Shown: one piece after another, positions 51,671 through 63,859 of the stretch
Numbering within the stretch: the stretch's first letter is position 1
How the letters are laid out: the number at the start of each line of letters is the position of its first letter
Assembly: GCF_900107275.1 (NCBI RefSeq)
Contig: NZ_FNPI01000014.1
Span: 62,001-126,000 of the forward strand
Direction: 5' to 3'
Source: Evansella caseinilytica
GTDB lineage: Bacteria > Bacillota > Bacilli > Bacillales > Salisediminibacteriaceae
Length of the DNA stretch: 64,000 nt
Position numbers and translations under genes: made by a program
The notes under the pieces: generated by a model
Told to the model about the DNA's origin: nothing
What the model saw: only the letters and a program-made list of their open reading frames with translations
Database searches by the model: none

Positions 51671-52014
51671 CGTATGTATACCTCCAAATTGTTTTCTTAT
51701 AAAGGATGTTCCAAAAGTCCGGGACGCATCCGCTCTTACATCCATTATAAATGAAATGCTGCCGTGCATTCAATATACATGGCATTCTCTCCTATGGGAC
51801 ACTTCGTCGCTCCGGCGCTTCTCTTACAGCCCAAATTACGCACTTTCGGGACACTTCTGATCTCTTTTCGTTAACGGTTAGCTCCTTTTCTTCATCATTC
51901 GACGGCTTCGCAACTCGGTTCGTTAACGATTAGCTGTTATTCATACTGTACAACTTCTTCCTAAGCAGTTTCGCTCACGATTGACTTCGTTTCATACCGT
52001 ATAAAAAAGAAAGA
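51671..52014. other. Intergenic region between yajQ and htpG
   Basis: No gene. TTCGTTAACG-TTAGCT occurs twice (about 51868-51884 and 51920-51936), and CTTTCGGGACACTTC near 51842 matches the 9.7-kb region. Confidence 0.5.
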
Positions 52015-52047
52015 GGCCTGGAGACAAATAGCTTTGTCTCTCAAGCC
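52015..52047 (-). terminator. Terminator of htpG
   Basis: GGCCTGGAGACAAA / TTTGTCTCTCAAGCC hairpin; on the minus strand T-rich TCTTTCTTTTTT follows (complement of 52001-52014). Confidence 0.75.
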
Positions 52048-52169
52048 CCCTTCCAGGAAAAGCAAACACATTTCCGAAACCTTCGAGTTGACATTGTGCA
52101 TGCAGGGTCAAACAACGAGCTGCATTGCTGAATGAGCCGTTTCCATCAGCGCACCATCGTCCACACTAA

Positions 52170-54050
52170 TTAAACCATCACTTTACAAATATCGTTTGTA
52201 AATTCAACCGGATCTTCAATTGGCAAGCCTTCTATCAGCAGCGCCTGATGATAGAGCAGGTTTGTAAAAAGGCCCACCTTTTCCTTATCGTTTTCAAACG
52301 CGGCTTTCAAGGAGGAGAATACTTCATGGTTTGGATTAATTTCCAATATTTTTTCCGCCTTGACATTTTGATTGTCCGGCATCGCATTTAGGATTTTTTC
52401 CATTTCAATCGTCACTTCGCCGTCTGTCGACAGGCAAACAGGGTGAGATTTCAGCCGCTTGGACACTCGTACATCCTTCACTTTCTCGGAAAGAATGGTT
52501 TTCATGTAGTCAAAAAGCTCTTTGCTCTCTGCTTCCTCTTCCGATTTCGCATCGTCTTTTTCTTCCGTATCAATGCCTAGATCACCGGAAGATACTGATT
52601 TGAATTGCTTGTCCTTATAAGACATCAGCATTTTTATCGCAAACTCATCCACCTCGTCGGTGAAATACAAAATTTCATATCCCTTTTCTGCAACAAGCTC
52701 TGTCTGCGGCAGCTTTTCAATTCGCTCATTCGTTTCTCCTGATGCGTAATAAATATACTTTTGCTCTTCAGGCATTCTTGAGACATATTCATCAAGGGTG
52801 ACGAGCTTTTTCTCCGTTGAGGAATGGAACATCAACAGCTCCTGTAGCACCTCTTTATTGCTGCCGAAATCACTGTAGACACCGTATTTCAACTGTCTGC
52901 CAAAAGCGGAGTAAAACGTTTCATATTTTTCTCGGTCATCCCTCAGCAGCTTTTGCAATTCAGATTTTATTTTGTTTTTTATATTTTTGGCAATTTGCTT
53001 CAACTGGCGGTCATGTTGCAGCATTTCTCTGGAAATGTTCAACGATAGATCCTCGGAATCCACCATCCCTTTTACGAAGCTGAAATAATCCGGCAGCAGG
53101 TCCGCGCACTTATTCATAATCAACACGCCGTTGGAATACAGTTCCAGCCCTTTTTCATATTCCTTAGAATAATAATCAAACGGCATTTTCTCCGGGATAT
53201 AAAGAATCGCGTTGTATCTTAACGTGCCATCGACTTTGATATGAACATGCTTCAGCGGTTTGTCAAAGCCGTAGTGCTTTTCCGAATAAAAATGTTCATA
53301 ATCCTCATCCGTCAGCTCACTTTTATTCTTTCTCCAGATCGGAACCATGCTGTTGATCACTTGTTCTTCCGTGAACTCTTCAAACTCGTTTTCACTGCCG
53401 TCTTTCGGCCTGCTTGAAGTGATGTCCATTTTAATCGGATAGCGGATGAAATCTGAATATTTTTTGATCGTCGCTTTTAACTGATACGCTTCCAAATATT
53501 CGTCGTATGACTCATCTTCCGTATTTTCTTTGATTTGTAGGATAATCTCCGTCCCTACTTCTTCCTTCTCATACGGTTCTATCGTGTATCCGTCGGCGCC
53601 TGTGGATTCCCATTTGTACGCTTCATCACTGCCAAGCGCTTTGGAAATAACGGTAACCACATCCGCTACCATGAAAGCGGAGTAAAAACCGACACCGAAT
53701 TGTCCAATGATGTCATAACCGTCCTTTATTTCATTTTCCGTTTTAAACGCCAATGATCCGCTTTTGGCAATGACGCCGAGGTTGTTTTCCAACTCTTCCT
53801 TCGCCATGCCGATCCCTGTATCACGGATAGTTAATGTTCTGTTTTCTTTGTCCGGGATCACCTTGACAAAATAGCTGTCCTTGTCAAATGTTAATGAGTC
53901 ATCCGTTAATGCTTTGTAATAAATTTTGTCGATGGCATCGCTCGCGTTGGAAATCAACTCCCGCAAAAACACCTCTTTGTGCGTATAAATTGAGTTGATC
54001 ATCATCTCCAACAACCGTTTCGATTCTGCCTTGAACTGCTTCTTGGTCAT
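52170..54050 (-). CDS. htpG: Chaperone HtpG (Hsp90)
   Basis: A 626-residue bacterial Hsp90 of normal length. The N-terminal GHKL ATPase shows [36 protein letters not shown] and [15 protein letters not shown]. The middle domain has [20 protein letters not shown] and [20 protein letters not shown], and the C-terminal dimerisation domain contains [20 protein letters not shown]. It folds and reactivates client proteins. Start behind GAAGGAGAG. A perfect CIRCE element and sigma-A promoter lie upstream, so HrcA control is expected, unlike B. subtilis where htpG is not HrcA-controlled. Confidence 0.97.
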   Translation of the reverse strand: MTKKQFKAESKRLLEMMINSIYTHKEVFLRELISNASDAIDKIYYKALTDDSLTFDKDSYFVKVIPDKENRTLTIRDTGIGMAKEELENNLGVIAKSGSLAFKTENEIKDGYDIIGQFGVGFYSAFMVADVVTVISKALGSDEAYKWESTGADGYTIEPYEKEEVGTEIILQIKENTEDESYDEYLEAYQLKATIKKYSDFIRYPIKMDITSSRPKDGSENEFEEFTEEQVINSMVPIWRKNKSELTDEDYEHFYSEKHYGFDKPLKHVHIKVDGTLRYNAILYIPEKMPFDYYSKEYEKGLELYSNGVLIMNKCADLLPDYFSFVKGMVDSEDLSLNISREMLQHDRQLKQIAKNIKNKIKSELQKLLRDDREKYETFYSAFGRQLKYGVYSDFGSNKEVLQELLMFHSSTEKKLVTLDEYVSRMPEEQKYIYYASGETNERIEKLPQTELVAEKGYEILYFTDEVDEFAIKMLMSYKDKQFKSVSSGDLGIDTEEKDDAKSEEEAESKELFDYMKTILSEKVKDVRVSKRLKSHPVCLSTDGEVTIEMEKILNAMPDNQNVKAEKILEINPNHEVFSSLKAAFENDKEKVGLFTNLLYHQALLIEGLPIEDPVEFTNDICKVMV

Positions 54051-54147
54051 AACAACTCTCTCCTTCCCTATGTAAGTGCATGCTTAATTTCACGTCATTT
54101 TAGATCATGACGGCAATGATGATTTTACCGTACACCGGATTTCTATG

Positions 54148-54174
54148 TTAGCACTCTAAACCTGCGAGTGCTAA
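54148..54174. promoter_or_regulatory. CIRCE element (HrcA operator) upstream of htpG
   Basis: TTAGCACTC (54148-54156), 9 nt, GAGTGCTAA (54166-54174): an exact match to the CIRCE consensus. It lies between the promoter and the htpG start, in the 5' untranslated region. Confidence 0.95.
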
Positions 54175-54183
54175 CCTTCTTTT

Positions 54184-54213
54184 TATTTAACACATCCGCT
54201 CTGTCTGTGTCAA
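54184..54213 (-). promoter_or_regulatory. Sigma-A promoter of htpG
   Basis: On the minus strand TTGACA (54213-54208), 17 bp, TTAAAT (54190-54185), just upstream of the CIRCE element. Confidence 0.8.
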
Positions 54214-54397
54214 CATCTTTGAGGTGATCGGCGAAATATCCCCTCCCCAATGCATTATTTTCCCATTTAGTTACAAGATGGTTATACTCTTTGTGAGCTC
54301 TCATAGCTACCTTCTCTCCCGCAAAAAAACAACCACCCGTAAGCACGAGTGGTATGTTCAGCAGGCTGTTAGATATTCATCCCATGATGGCTTATAG

Positions 54398-54588
54398 TGT
54401 TTGTTCAAAAAGATCGCTTTTTATCTTTTTGAACAAACATGAAGCAAAGAATGAAGCCGATGCATTCGTTTCATTTCAGACGGGCTGGGAATGGTTTTCT
54501 CGGAACTAGGATGATGACATTCAAACGTTGCTCACAGGACGACGGAATTGGGCGTATCGAGCGAAATCATTGCCTTTTTTAACACGCT
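54398..54588 (+). mobile_element. 191-bp MITE-like element with 7-bp target duplication
   Basis: Starts TGTTTGTTCAAAAAGATCG and ends ATTGCCTTTTTTAACACGCT. CTTATAG flanks it on both sides (54391-54397, 54589-54595). It contains the terminal TTCAAAAAGAT/ATCTTTTTGAA stem-loop and a shortened inner part shared with the 333-bp copy (CTCACAGGACG, GGAATTGGGCG). A deletion derivative of the same family. Confidence 0.82.
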
Positions 54589-54625
54589 CTTATAGGAAAA
54601 ATTCGGACTTATTTTTCCATAGGGG

Positions 54626-54883
54626 TTAGCGAGCGAAAAGCTGAATCACTTTAGCCTTGGCAAGATGGTTGGCTTCATACATTCTTTTCCTGCCCTTTAC
54701 TCCAGGTGGATGCAGCCCAGTTTCATATCCATAATTGACAAAGTAATTCTGCTCATTAAGTGAGATCAAATATAAAACCTGTTCCCCGTACCTGTTAAAT
54801 AATGTGATCTCATAATCGTTAAAATCGTCGGTCAGTTGTCCTGATTCCCAATCATCGGAGAGAATTCGTTTGATGATCTACAT
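54626..54883 (-). pseudogene. Small gene with a stop at codon 2, downstream of the GH1 gene
   Basis: AAGGAG lies directly after the GH1 stop, then ATG (54883) and at once TAG (54880-54878). The same frame then runs open for 83 codons: IIKRILSDDWESGQLTDDFN, DYEITLFNRYGEQVLYLISL, NEQNYFVNYGYETGLHPPGV and KGRKRMYEANHLAKAKVIQL, ending FAR-stop. Composition is protein-like and no other start is near. Either codon 2 was mutated to a stop or translation starts at a non-standard ATC. I do not recognise the family; KGRKRMYEANHLAKAKVIQ is a helical basic tail. Confidence 0.6.
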
Positions 54884-54898
54884 CTACAACTCCTTCCG

Positions 54899-56326
<1,428 letters not shown>

Positions 56327-56443
56327 TCACTCCTATCATTTTTTTCGTGCATCTCGTCAATTCCATGACAAGGAAGCACATGAATGAATAAACTGCGTCA
56401 TTAATTGAAATGTCAAATCCGTATGGCTATCTGTCAACAACTG

Positions 56444-58500
<2,057 letters not shown>

Positions 58501-58544
58501 TCCAAATTATTGAATTTAGATTTTTATAGTGAAATATTTATAAA

Positions 58545-58621
58545 AAAGAAAAACCTGAAATGAAAAGGAAACGTTTCCTATTTCCTATCACTTCAGGTTA
58601 TGCCTTCTCAGTAACACCCTG
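58545..58621 (-). promoter_or_regulatory. RAT antiterminator/terminator switch upstream of bglP
   Basis: On the minus strand the RAT-like sequence CAGGGTGTTACTGAGAAGGC-ATAACCTGAA (58621-58592) overlaps a terminator whose arms are CCTGAA...TTTCAGG followed by TTTTTCTTTTTT (58556-58540). LicT/BglG-type protein bound to RAT prevents the terminator. The loop contains AGGAAACGTTTCCT, perhaps by chance cre-like. Confidence 0.85.
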
Positions 58622-58634
58622 ATTTATTAAGCTG

Positions 58635-59474
58635 TTAGTTCCTTCGATTTGTCACACGATAGATATGCAGAACAAGATATACCATTTCCGATCTCGTAAT
58701 CTGTGTTCCATAACCATTCAAAACATACATTCTAATTTTCTCCACACAGTCAAAGGCCGACGTATATTTATGTTTCACTTGATCATATAAATAATCATCC
58801 TCATTTTGAATATGATCCTTTGAAATAATTCGTTGGGCAAAAAATTTCAGGTGAGTAATTAATCGACCATAATTCCATGAATCTTCATCAAATTCCATTC
58901 CAAAGTGATATTTTATAATTCCTAAAATATCTTGAACCATTTTCGTAATTTTAATTGTTTTATCAATTTCATTTCCTTCTATCTGAGTATTCACCAGATG
59001 CATGGCAATAAAGCCAGCTTCATCCTCATTGAATGTAACTCCTGTTTTTGCTTTAATAATCTCAATTGCCTTCATGCCGACATCAAATTCTGCTTTGTAA
59101 AATTTCTTAACTTCCCAAAGCAGCACATTTCGTATTTCCTGCTTTTTTTTGTACCTAGTGATAGCAAAGTAAATATGGTCGGTTAATGTCAAAAGCGTAT
59201 AATCGCTTAATGTGATGTCAAGTTTCTCATGTGCACAGCGAATAATTTTTTCCGTTAGTTCAACATATTCTACCGGAACCTCTTTTAAAAGGTTTGCCAT
59301 TTTATTTGTTAAGTCCTTTGTTTCCAATGTAAAGACTTTACTTATTTTTGTTTCATCTATCGGATCACCCGGCTTCAGTTTAAAGGATATCCCATTTCCA
59401 AAAATAACAACTTCCTGATGCAAATCATTTTTTGCAAGTACGACATTATTGTTCAATGACTTCTTCAATTTCAT
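58635..59474 (-). CDS. licT: BglG/LicT-family transcriptional antiterminator
   Basis: A 279-residue antiterminator. RNA-binding CAT domain at about 1-55 (KKSLNNNVVLAKNDLHQEVV, IFGNGISFKLKPGD), PRD1 about 65-165 with histidines in IIRCAHEKL and TLTDHIYFAI, and PRD2 about 170-279 with histidines in LITHLKFFAQ and VYLVLHIYRV. PTS-dependent phosphorylation of these histidines links activity to beta-glucoside supply and glucose. It binds the RAT elements upstream of itself and of bglP. Start behind GAGGAGGTGATAGG. Named licT by family; bglG-like naming would be equally fair. Confidence 0.93.
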   Translation of the reverse strand: MKLKKSLNNNVVLAKNDLHQEVVIFGNGISFKLKPGDPIDETKISKVFTLETKDLTNKMANLLKEVPVEYVELTEKIIRCAHEKLDITLSDYTLLTLTDHIYFAITRYKKKQEIRNVLLWEVKKFYKAEFDVGMKAIEIIKAKTGVTFNEDEAGFIAMHLVNTQIEGNEIDKTIKITKMVQDILGIIKYHFGMEFDEDSWNYGRLITHLKFFAQRIISKDHIQNEDDYLYDQVKHKYTSAFDCVEKIRMYVLNGYGTQITRSEMVYLVLHIYRVTNRRN

Positions 59475-59511
59475 TATCCTATCACCTCCTCAATCCATTC
59501 ATTCTCGAAAC

Positions 59512-59600
59512 ACAAAAAAACCTGAATCAATCTCATTTGCCGCTAAAGAGTAGCGACATGAAGGATCAACTCAGGTTATGCCTTTTTACAGTAACACCCT
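59512..59600 (-). promoter_or_regulatory. RAT antiterminator/terminator switch upstream of licT
   Basis: Minus strand: AGGGTGTTACTGTAAAAAGG-CATAACCTGA (59600-59571) overlaps a terminator with outer arms CCTGAGTTGATC / GATTGATTCAGG and seven T (complement of 59514-59520). An inner hairpin GTCGCTACTC/TTTAGCGGC is also visible. This implies autoregulation of the antiterminator gene. Confidence 0.88.
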
Positions 59601-59621
59601 GTTAATAATTAAATTAGCTGT

Positions 59622-59670
59622 ATAAACCGCTTTCACAGAGTAATATAATACATTTTCGCTCTATCGTCAA
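59622..59670 (-). promoter_or_regulatory. Sigma-A promoter and cre-like site of the licT operon
   Basis: Minus strand TTGACG (59670-59665), 17 bp, TATATT (59647-59642). Directly downstream TGAAAGCGGTTTAT (59635-59622) resembles a cre site with mismatches at its last two bases, so CcpA could repress initiation. Confidence 0.65.
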
Positions 59671-59776
59671 CCTATTTTTTTCACTTTGGATTTTTTGATG
59701 TTCATCCTCTGATAGATAAAGGATTGTTTTTTTACGGGAAAAACATGAATACAAGAACAGCAAAAACTTTTATTAG

Positions 59777-59925
59777 AGCCTGTTCAAAAAAGGCAATGGT
59801 TCAGTTCGATGCAACCCACTCCCGCCGTTGCCCACGTCCTGTATCTGTGGTTACTCAATGCTAATTTACACATCAGCTACACTCATTGCATCGTGTTAGT
59901 TCAAAAGATAAAAAACGACGCAACT
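59777..59925 (-). repeat. Degenerate MITE-family fragment
   Basis: AGCCTGTTCAAAAAAGGCAA is the inverted right end of the MITE family, followed by CCGCCGTTGCCCACGTCCTG and ending near TTAGTTCAAAAGATAAAAAA. Inner parts are rearranged. No clear flanking duplication. Confidence 0.65.
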
Positions 59926-60030
59926 CCTCGCTTCAACGAGAAACCACGTCGTTATCCACAATATGTATGATGCTGTTTACGGAATTTTCCGATAACATTG
60001 GCTGCGAAAAATACAACAGCTAAATATGTA

Positions 60031-60106
60031 TGGTGGAGCATAGCGGGCTCGAACCGCTGACCTTTTGGCTGCCAGCCAAACGCTCTCCCAGCTGAGCTAA
60101 TGCCCC
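60031..60106 (-). tRNA. tRNA-Ala (GGC)
   Basis: A 76-nt cloverleaf on the minus strand: acceptor GGGGCAT/ATGCTCC, D arm GCTCAGCTGGGAGAGC, anticodon stem TTTGG/CCAAA with loop CTGGCAG (anticodon GGC, reads GCC/GCU alanine codons), T arm AGCGG-TTCGAAC-CGCT and encoded CCA. Stands alone. Confidence 0.95.
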
Positions 60107-60118
60107 AATTGATTGTTT

Positions 60119-60262
60119 TTAAGGATGTTCAAAAATTCCGGGAAACATTGTCGGCGAATCTCAACGCTCGCGTTTTCCCTCCGCTACTCACGTACCGTTC
60201 CTTTGTACGCTCTGCCGCGCCTTGACCTTCTTGCCCCTGTTTGTCCTCTTTTTTGAACTCAC
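60119..60262 (+). repeat. Bacillus-type intergenic repeat, copy 1
   Basis: GTTCAAAAATTCCGGGAAAC...GGCGAATCTCAACGC...CTACTCACGTACCGTTC...CCGCGCCTTGACCTTCTTG resembles, in inverse orientation, 63860-64000. GC-richer than the genome, non-coding. Confidence 0.7.
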
Positions 60263-60375
60263 ATTTAATTTGTCTCACATTTATGAATTATAACGAGAAA
60301 TTGCGTGTAAAGCAAGCCTTTTTTTAATATAGTGAAAAATTTTTTTTCTCGGCCGATTTCTCCCGCTTTGCTAGG

Positions 60376-60534
60376 TCAGAAAACAATAAACAACACATAC
60401 CAGACGGCCCCGGCAATCACAGCCGTTATCAGTCCGGACCAGATATTTTCTTGAATAAACTTCTTATGCTTGATGGCGTCAAACATTATCCAGCCGACGA
60501 ATATCGTTATCGCAAACACAATCGCTTGAATCAT
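60376..60534 (-). CDS. Small two-helix membrane protein (YugM-like position)
   Basis: From ATG 60534 behind AGAGGAGA, 52 residues: IQAIVFAITIFVGWIMFDAI, a short Lys/Gln-rich loop (KHKKFIQENIWS) and GLITAVIAGAVWYVLFIVF. The longer frame to 60738 lies over the divergent channel gene and is not used. In B. subtilis a small membrane gene, mstX/yugM, sits by the yugO channel gene, so a link to the channel is plausible by position. No sequence family recognised. Confidence 0.7.
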   Translation of the reverse strand: MIQAIVFAITIFVGWIMFDAIKHKKFIQENIWSGLITAVIAGAVWYVLFIVF

Positions 60535-60634
60535 ATCCCCGTCTCCTCTCATCCACCTTATCGTATCAAAAAAGTGAATGGGATGCATTATGTTTTGTCC
60601 ATAATGAAAATGAGATACAGGAAGGGGATTGATT

Positions 60635-61630
60635 ATGTTTCGTCTTGACTTTATTTTCCATCCGTACTCTAAGTTAAACACTCTCGCGAAAATGACCGGC
60701 GTCGTGCTTTTTTTTGCCCTGCTGATTGGATATACCATCCATTATCTTGAACCGGAAGTCTTTCCTTCTGTTTTTGAAGGCGTCTGGTGGGCAGTTGTCA
60801 CGATTTCGACCGTCGGCTACGGTGATTTTGTGCCGGAAACAACAGCGGGAAAAATACTTGGGATGTTACTTATCGTACTGGGAATCGCCCTGTTTTCTTT
60901 TTTTGTCACTAATTTAGTAAGTTCAACCATCATCGCGCGCCACGAGAGAGACAGCGGCAAGCTGACGTATCAAAAGAAGGAGCATTATATCATTGTCGGC
61001 TGGAACGAACGAAGCCAACTGCTTATCAGGCAAATACACGAGTGTCAGCCGAAGGCGAGTATTGTTCTTGTGGATGAAACGCTACACGAGCGGACCGAAG
61101 ATTTTACATACACATTCATCAAAGGCTCGGCGACCGCTGACGATACGTTAAGGCGGGCAAATATTGGCGACGCTCACACAATCATCGTGACAGCAAACCT
61201 GCACACGGATGAAAAAACGGCAGACGCAAACACCGTCTTAACGTTATTAACGATCAAGGGGATGAAACCGTCCATCTATGCCATCGTGGAAATGGTCACT
61301 CAGCATCAGATAAAAAATGCCGATCGGGCCGGAGCTGATGAAATCATTCAAAGCTCTAAATACCTGAGTCGGTTGATGCTGAACGGGATGATGTTTCATG
61401 GGATGACCGGTGTGATTTCGGAAATGCTTAAGCCCGGGAAAGAAGAACATTTACAATTCACGCCTGTTCCCCATGAATTGATAAATGAAAGCTTTCAAAA
61501 AGCGATTGAAGTCTGCCAGACACCCGATGCTTTTTTACTTGGAATACGCCGGAAGAAGGAAACGATGCTTCATCCAGCAAAAGGGTCGCTGCTGCTAAAA
61601 GGAGATCAGCTTATTCTTTACAAGAGATAA
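60635..61630 (+). CDS. yugO: Two-helix potassium channel with RCK domain (YugO-like)
   Basis: About 331 residues from ATG 60635, 7 nt after GAAGGGG (the TTG at 60629 is too close). Helix 1 (MTGVVLFFALLIGYTIHYL), pore helix and selectivity filter VVTISTVGYGDFVPE, helix 2 (ILGMLLIVLGIALFSFFVTN), then a cytoplasmic RCK/TrkA-N domain from about 110 (YIIVGWNERSQLLIRQI, IKGSATADDTLRRANIGDAH). It conducts potassium; in B. subtilis YugO supports biofilm electrical signalling. Neighbours yugN and pgi confirm the locus. Confidence 0.93.
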   Translation: MFRLDFIFHPYSKLNTLAKMTGVVLFFALLIGYTIHYLEPEVFPSVFEGVWWAVVTISTVGYGDFVPETTAGKILGMLLIVLGIALFSFFVTNLVSSTIIARHERDSGKLTYQKKEHYIIVGWNERSQLLIRQIHECQPKASIVLVDETLHERTEDFTYTFIKGSATADDTLRRANIGDAHTIIVTANLHTDEKTADANTVLTLLTIKGMKPSIYAIVEMVTQHQIKNADRAGADEIIQSSKYLSRLMLNGMMFHGMTGVISEMLKPGKEEHLQFTPVPHELINESFQKAIEVCQTPDAFLLGIRRKKETMLHPAKGSLLLKGDQLILYKR

Positions 61631-61641
61631 AGCCGGCTTCA

Positions 61642-62067
61642 CTAGCCTTCCTGCGCACCGTCCGGATCATACAAAATGACTTGCTCCAGCTCGCGGACAT
61701 GTTCCCGTCCGGCGGCGATCCACTCGGATGGGAAAGGAGCATCTGGATTCTCTGGAGCGGAGAATTGGTTCAGCAGCGGATTTGGATCTTCTTCGTTGTC
61801 ATGATCCAGGTTCCGTTCATATTGATGGGAAAACAAAAACGGACGCCCGAGCCTGACATGTACCCCCTTCGTGTCCAGCTCTCCGTTTACCGCCGAAAAC
61901 GGCAGGCGGACAAACAGATAGCTGCCGTTATCCTCCAATTTATAATCAAAGTAGCCATGGTCATAATCCCAGCCGCCGCCGATCACATAGCCAAGCGGCT
62001 TCAGCTTTTTTTCCAAATCGTATAATAAAAATTCTCTGTTTTCGATTGCTGATTGAACCTCGATCAT
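61642..62067 (-). CDS. yugN: YugN-family protein
   Basis: A 141-residue soluble protein: IEVQSAIENREFLLYDLEKK, LGYVIGGGWDYDHGYFDYKL, YLFVRLPFSAVNGELDTKGV and VRLGRPFLFSHQYERNLDHD match the YugN-like family. Biochemical function unknown. Its stop is 11 bp from the convergent yugO stop. ATG preceded by GGAGGAGATAGTCG. Confidence 0.92.
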   Translation of the reverse strand: MIEVQSAIENREFLLYDLEKKLKPLGYVIGGGWDYDHGYFDYKLEDNGSYLFVRLPFSAVNGELDTKGVHVRLGRPFLFSHQYERNLDHDNEEDPNPLLNQFSAPENPDAPFPSEWIAAGREHVRELEQVILYDPDGAQEG

Positions 62068-62381
62068 CGACTATCTCCTCCAGCTCTGCCTTTTTCCTTC
62101 GGCTTTTTCTAAAAATCTGATTGCTTGTAGCTGTTGAGCCTAAAAACGTAGGCGAATGCTTTGGTCTTCATGTTTTAAACGGGCAATTGCAACAAAGTTT
62201 ACGCAAGCCGCCTTTCCTTTCCATAGCATTTCCTGAACAGGGGAGTTATATTATGAGGAGTATAAGCTATTAATGCCATTGACAGAAAAAATAGTGTCAT
62301 CCACAGAAAATAAAAATGCCCGGGAGTGTGTTCCCGGGCGTTTTTTGATTTATTCAATGGTTAAAGCTTGCTGAAACACGC
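62068..62381. other. Region between pgi and yugN, with terminator
   Basis: No gene. Holds the pgi terminator (62318-62339). Confidence 0.5.
62318..62339. terminator. Terminator of pgi
   Basis: GCCCGGGA/TCCCGGGC stem-loop with ATTTTTATTTT on the minus strand and GTTTTTTG on the plus strand, so it can work both ways. It is 43 bp past the pgi stop. Confidence 0.88.
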
Positions 62382-63740
62382 TTATTTTTCGTTCAAGCGC
62401 TTTTCCAATGCTGCCTTCTGCTCTTCAAACCCTGGTTTTCCAAGGAGGGCAAACATGTTTTTCTTGTATGCTTCCACGCCAGGTTGATCAAATGGATTGA
62501 CGCCAAGCAGATAGCCGCTGACAGCACAAGCTTTTTCGAAGAAATACACTAAATACCCGAAGTGATATTCCGTCAGTTCCGGAATGTTCACGACAAGGTT
62601 CGGTACTTCGCCGTCCAAATGAGCTAACAGCGTTCCTTCAAATGCTTTCTTGTTGACGAAATCCATTGTTTTTCCGGCAAGGTAGTTTAAATCATCCAAG
62701 TTGTTTTCCGCTTCATCAATCGTGATGTGTTCCTTCACAGTTTCCACATTCAACACCGTTTCGAAAAGATCGCGGCGCCCGTCCTGCACATACTGTCCCA
62801 TGGAGTGAAGATCTGTGGAAAAATCAACGGACGCAGGATAAATTCCTTTTTTGTCTTTTCCTTCACTTTCACCGTAAAGCTGCTTCCACCACTCTGACAC
62901 AAAGTGAAGCGACGGCTCATAGTTCACCATCAGCTCGATCGTTTTCCCTTTATTGTAGAGGGCATTGCGAACGGCTGCGTATTGATACGATTCGTTTTCA
63001 GCCAAGTTCGGATTGCTGTATTTATCCCTGGCATCCGCAGCTCCCTTCATCATCGCTTCAATATCCAGCCCGCTGACGGCAATCGGCAGCAGCCCTACTG
63101 CTGTTAACACGGAGAAACGACCGCCGACATCATCCGGAATGACGAAGGCCTCATAGCCTTCTTCCGTTGCCAGCTGCTTTAAAGCACCCTTCGCTTTGTC
63201 CGTCGTTGCGTAAATTCGTTTGCGCGCTTCTTCCACACCGTATTTTTTCTCTAAGTATTCACGGAAAATACGGAAGGCGATCGCCGGCTCCGTTGTTGTC
63301 CCGGATTTGGAGATGACATTTACCGAAACGTCCTTGCCTTCGATGACCTGAAGCAAATGCTTGACATACGTCGAACTGATGTTATTTCCGACAAAAAAGA
63401 TTTGCGGATTTTTCCGCTCGGCTTTATCCAATATGTTGTAGAAAGAATGCTGCAACGATTCAATCGCTGCGCGGGCACCTAAATAAGAACCGCCGATGCC
63501 GATAACTAACAGGACATCGGAATCAGATTTTATTTTTTCCGCTGCTTTTTGAATGCGGGAAAATTCTTCCTTATCATAATTCACCGGTAAATCGACCCAG
63601 CCTAAAAAATCGCTTCCAGCACCGGTACCGTTATGTATTTCATCGTGTGCTGCTTTTACCAGCGGGGCTAAATAGTCAATCTCATGCTGTGCAACAAATG
63701 CTGCTGCTGTTGTATAATCGAATGACAGCGTTTTTGACAT
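62382..63740 (-). CDS. pgi: Glucose-6-phosphate isomerase
   Basis: Start at ATG 63740 behind GGAGGAGG, 452 residues, the size of Bacillus Pgi. [60 protein letters not shown] (PGI signature 1 region), the catalytic Glu in [20 protein letters not shown] and the C-terminal [18 protein letters not shown] are all present. It interconverts glucose-6-P and fructose-6-P in glycolysis and gluconeogenesis. Monocistronic, with the strong terminator downstream. Confidence 0.97.
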   Translation of the reverse strand: MSKTLSFDYTTAAAFVAQHEIDYLAPLVKAAHDEIHNGTGAGSDFLGWVDLPVNYDKEEFSRIQKAAEKIKSDSDVLLVIGIGGSYLGARAAIESLQHSFYNILDKAERKNPQIFFVGNNISSTYVKHLLQVIEGKDVSVNVISKSGTTTEPAIAFRIFREYLEKKYGVEEARKRIYATTDKAKGALKQLATEEGYEAFVIPDDVGGRFSVLTAVGLLPIAVSGLDIEAMMKGAADARDKYSNPNLAENESYQYAAVRNALYNKGKTIELMVNYEPSLHFVSEWWKQLYGESEGKDKKGIYPASVDFSTDLHSMGQYVQDGRRDLFETVLNVETVKEHITIDEAENNLDDLNYLAGKTMDFVNKKAFEGTLLAHLDGEVPNLVVNIPELTEYHFGYLVYFFEKACAVSGYLLGVNPFDQPGVEAYKKNMFALLGKPGFEEQKAALEKRLNEK

Positions 63741-63859
63741 GATAATACCTCCTCCAATAACATTAATTGCTTCCACATTTCACTTTATTAAATTAGCAGC
63801 CAATAATCAAGGCGTCGTTATCATGTAAGCGCCTCAATTTATGAACATTTTATAAACTT

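Noticed and set aside
54143-54346. 67-codon minus-strand frame upstream of htpG
   Set aside because: It runs through the htpG promoter and the CIRCE element, and its only family-like content is absent; treated as chance.
58566-58579. AGGAAACGTTTCCT as a cre site in the bglP leader
   Set aside because: Palindromic around CG but lacks the TG/CA outer bases; it lies in the terminator loop, so I did not list it as a site.
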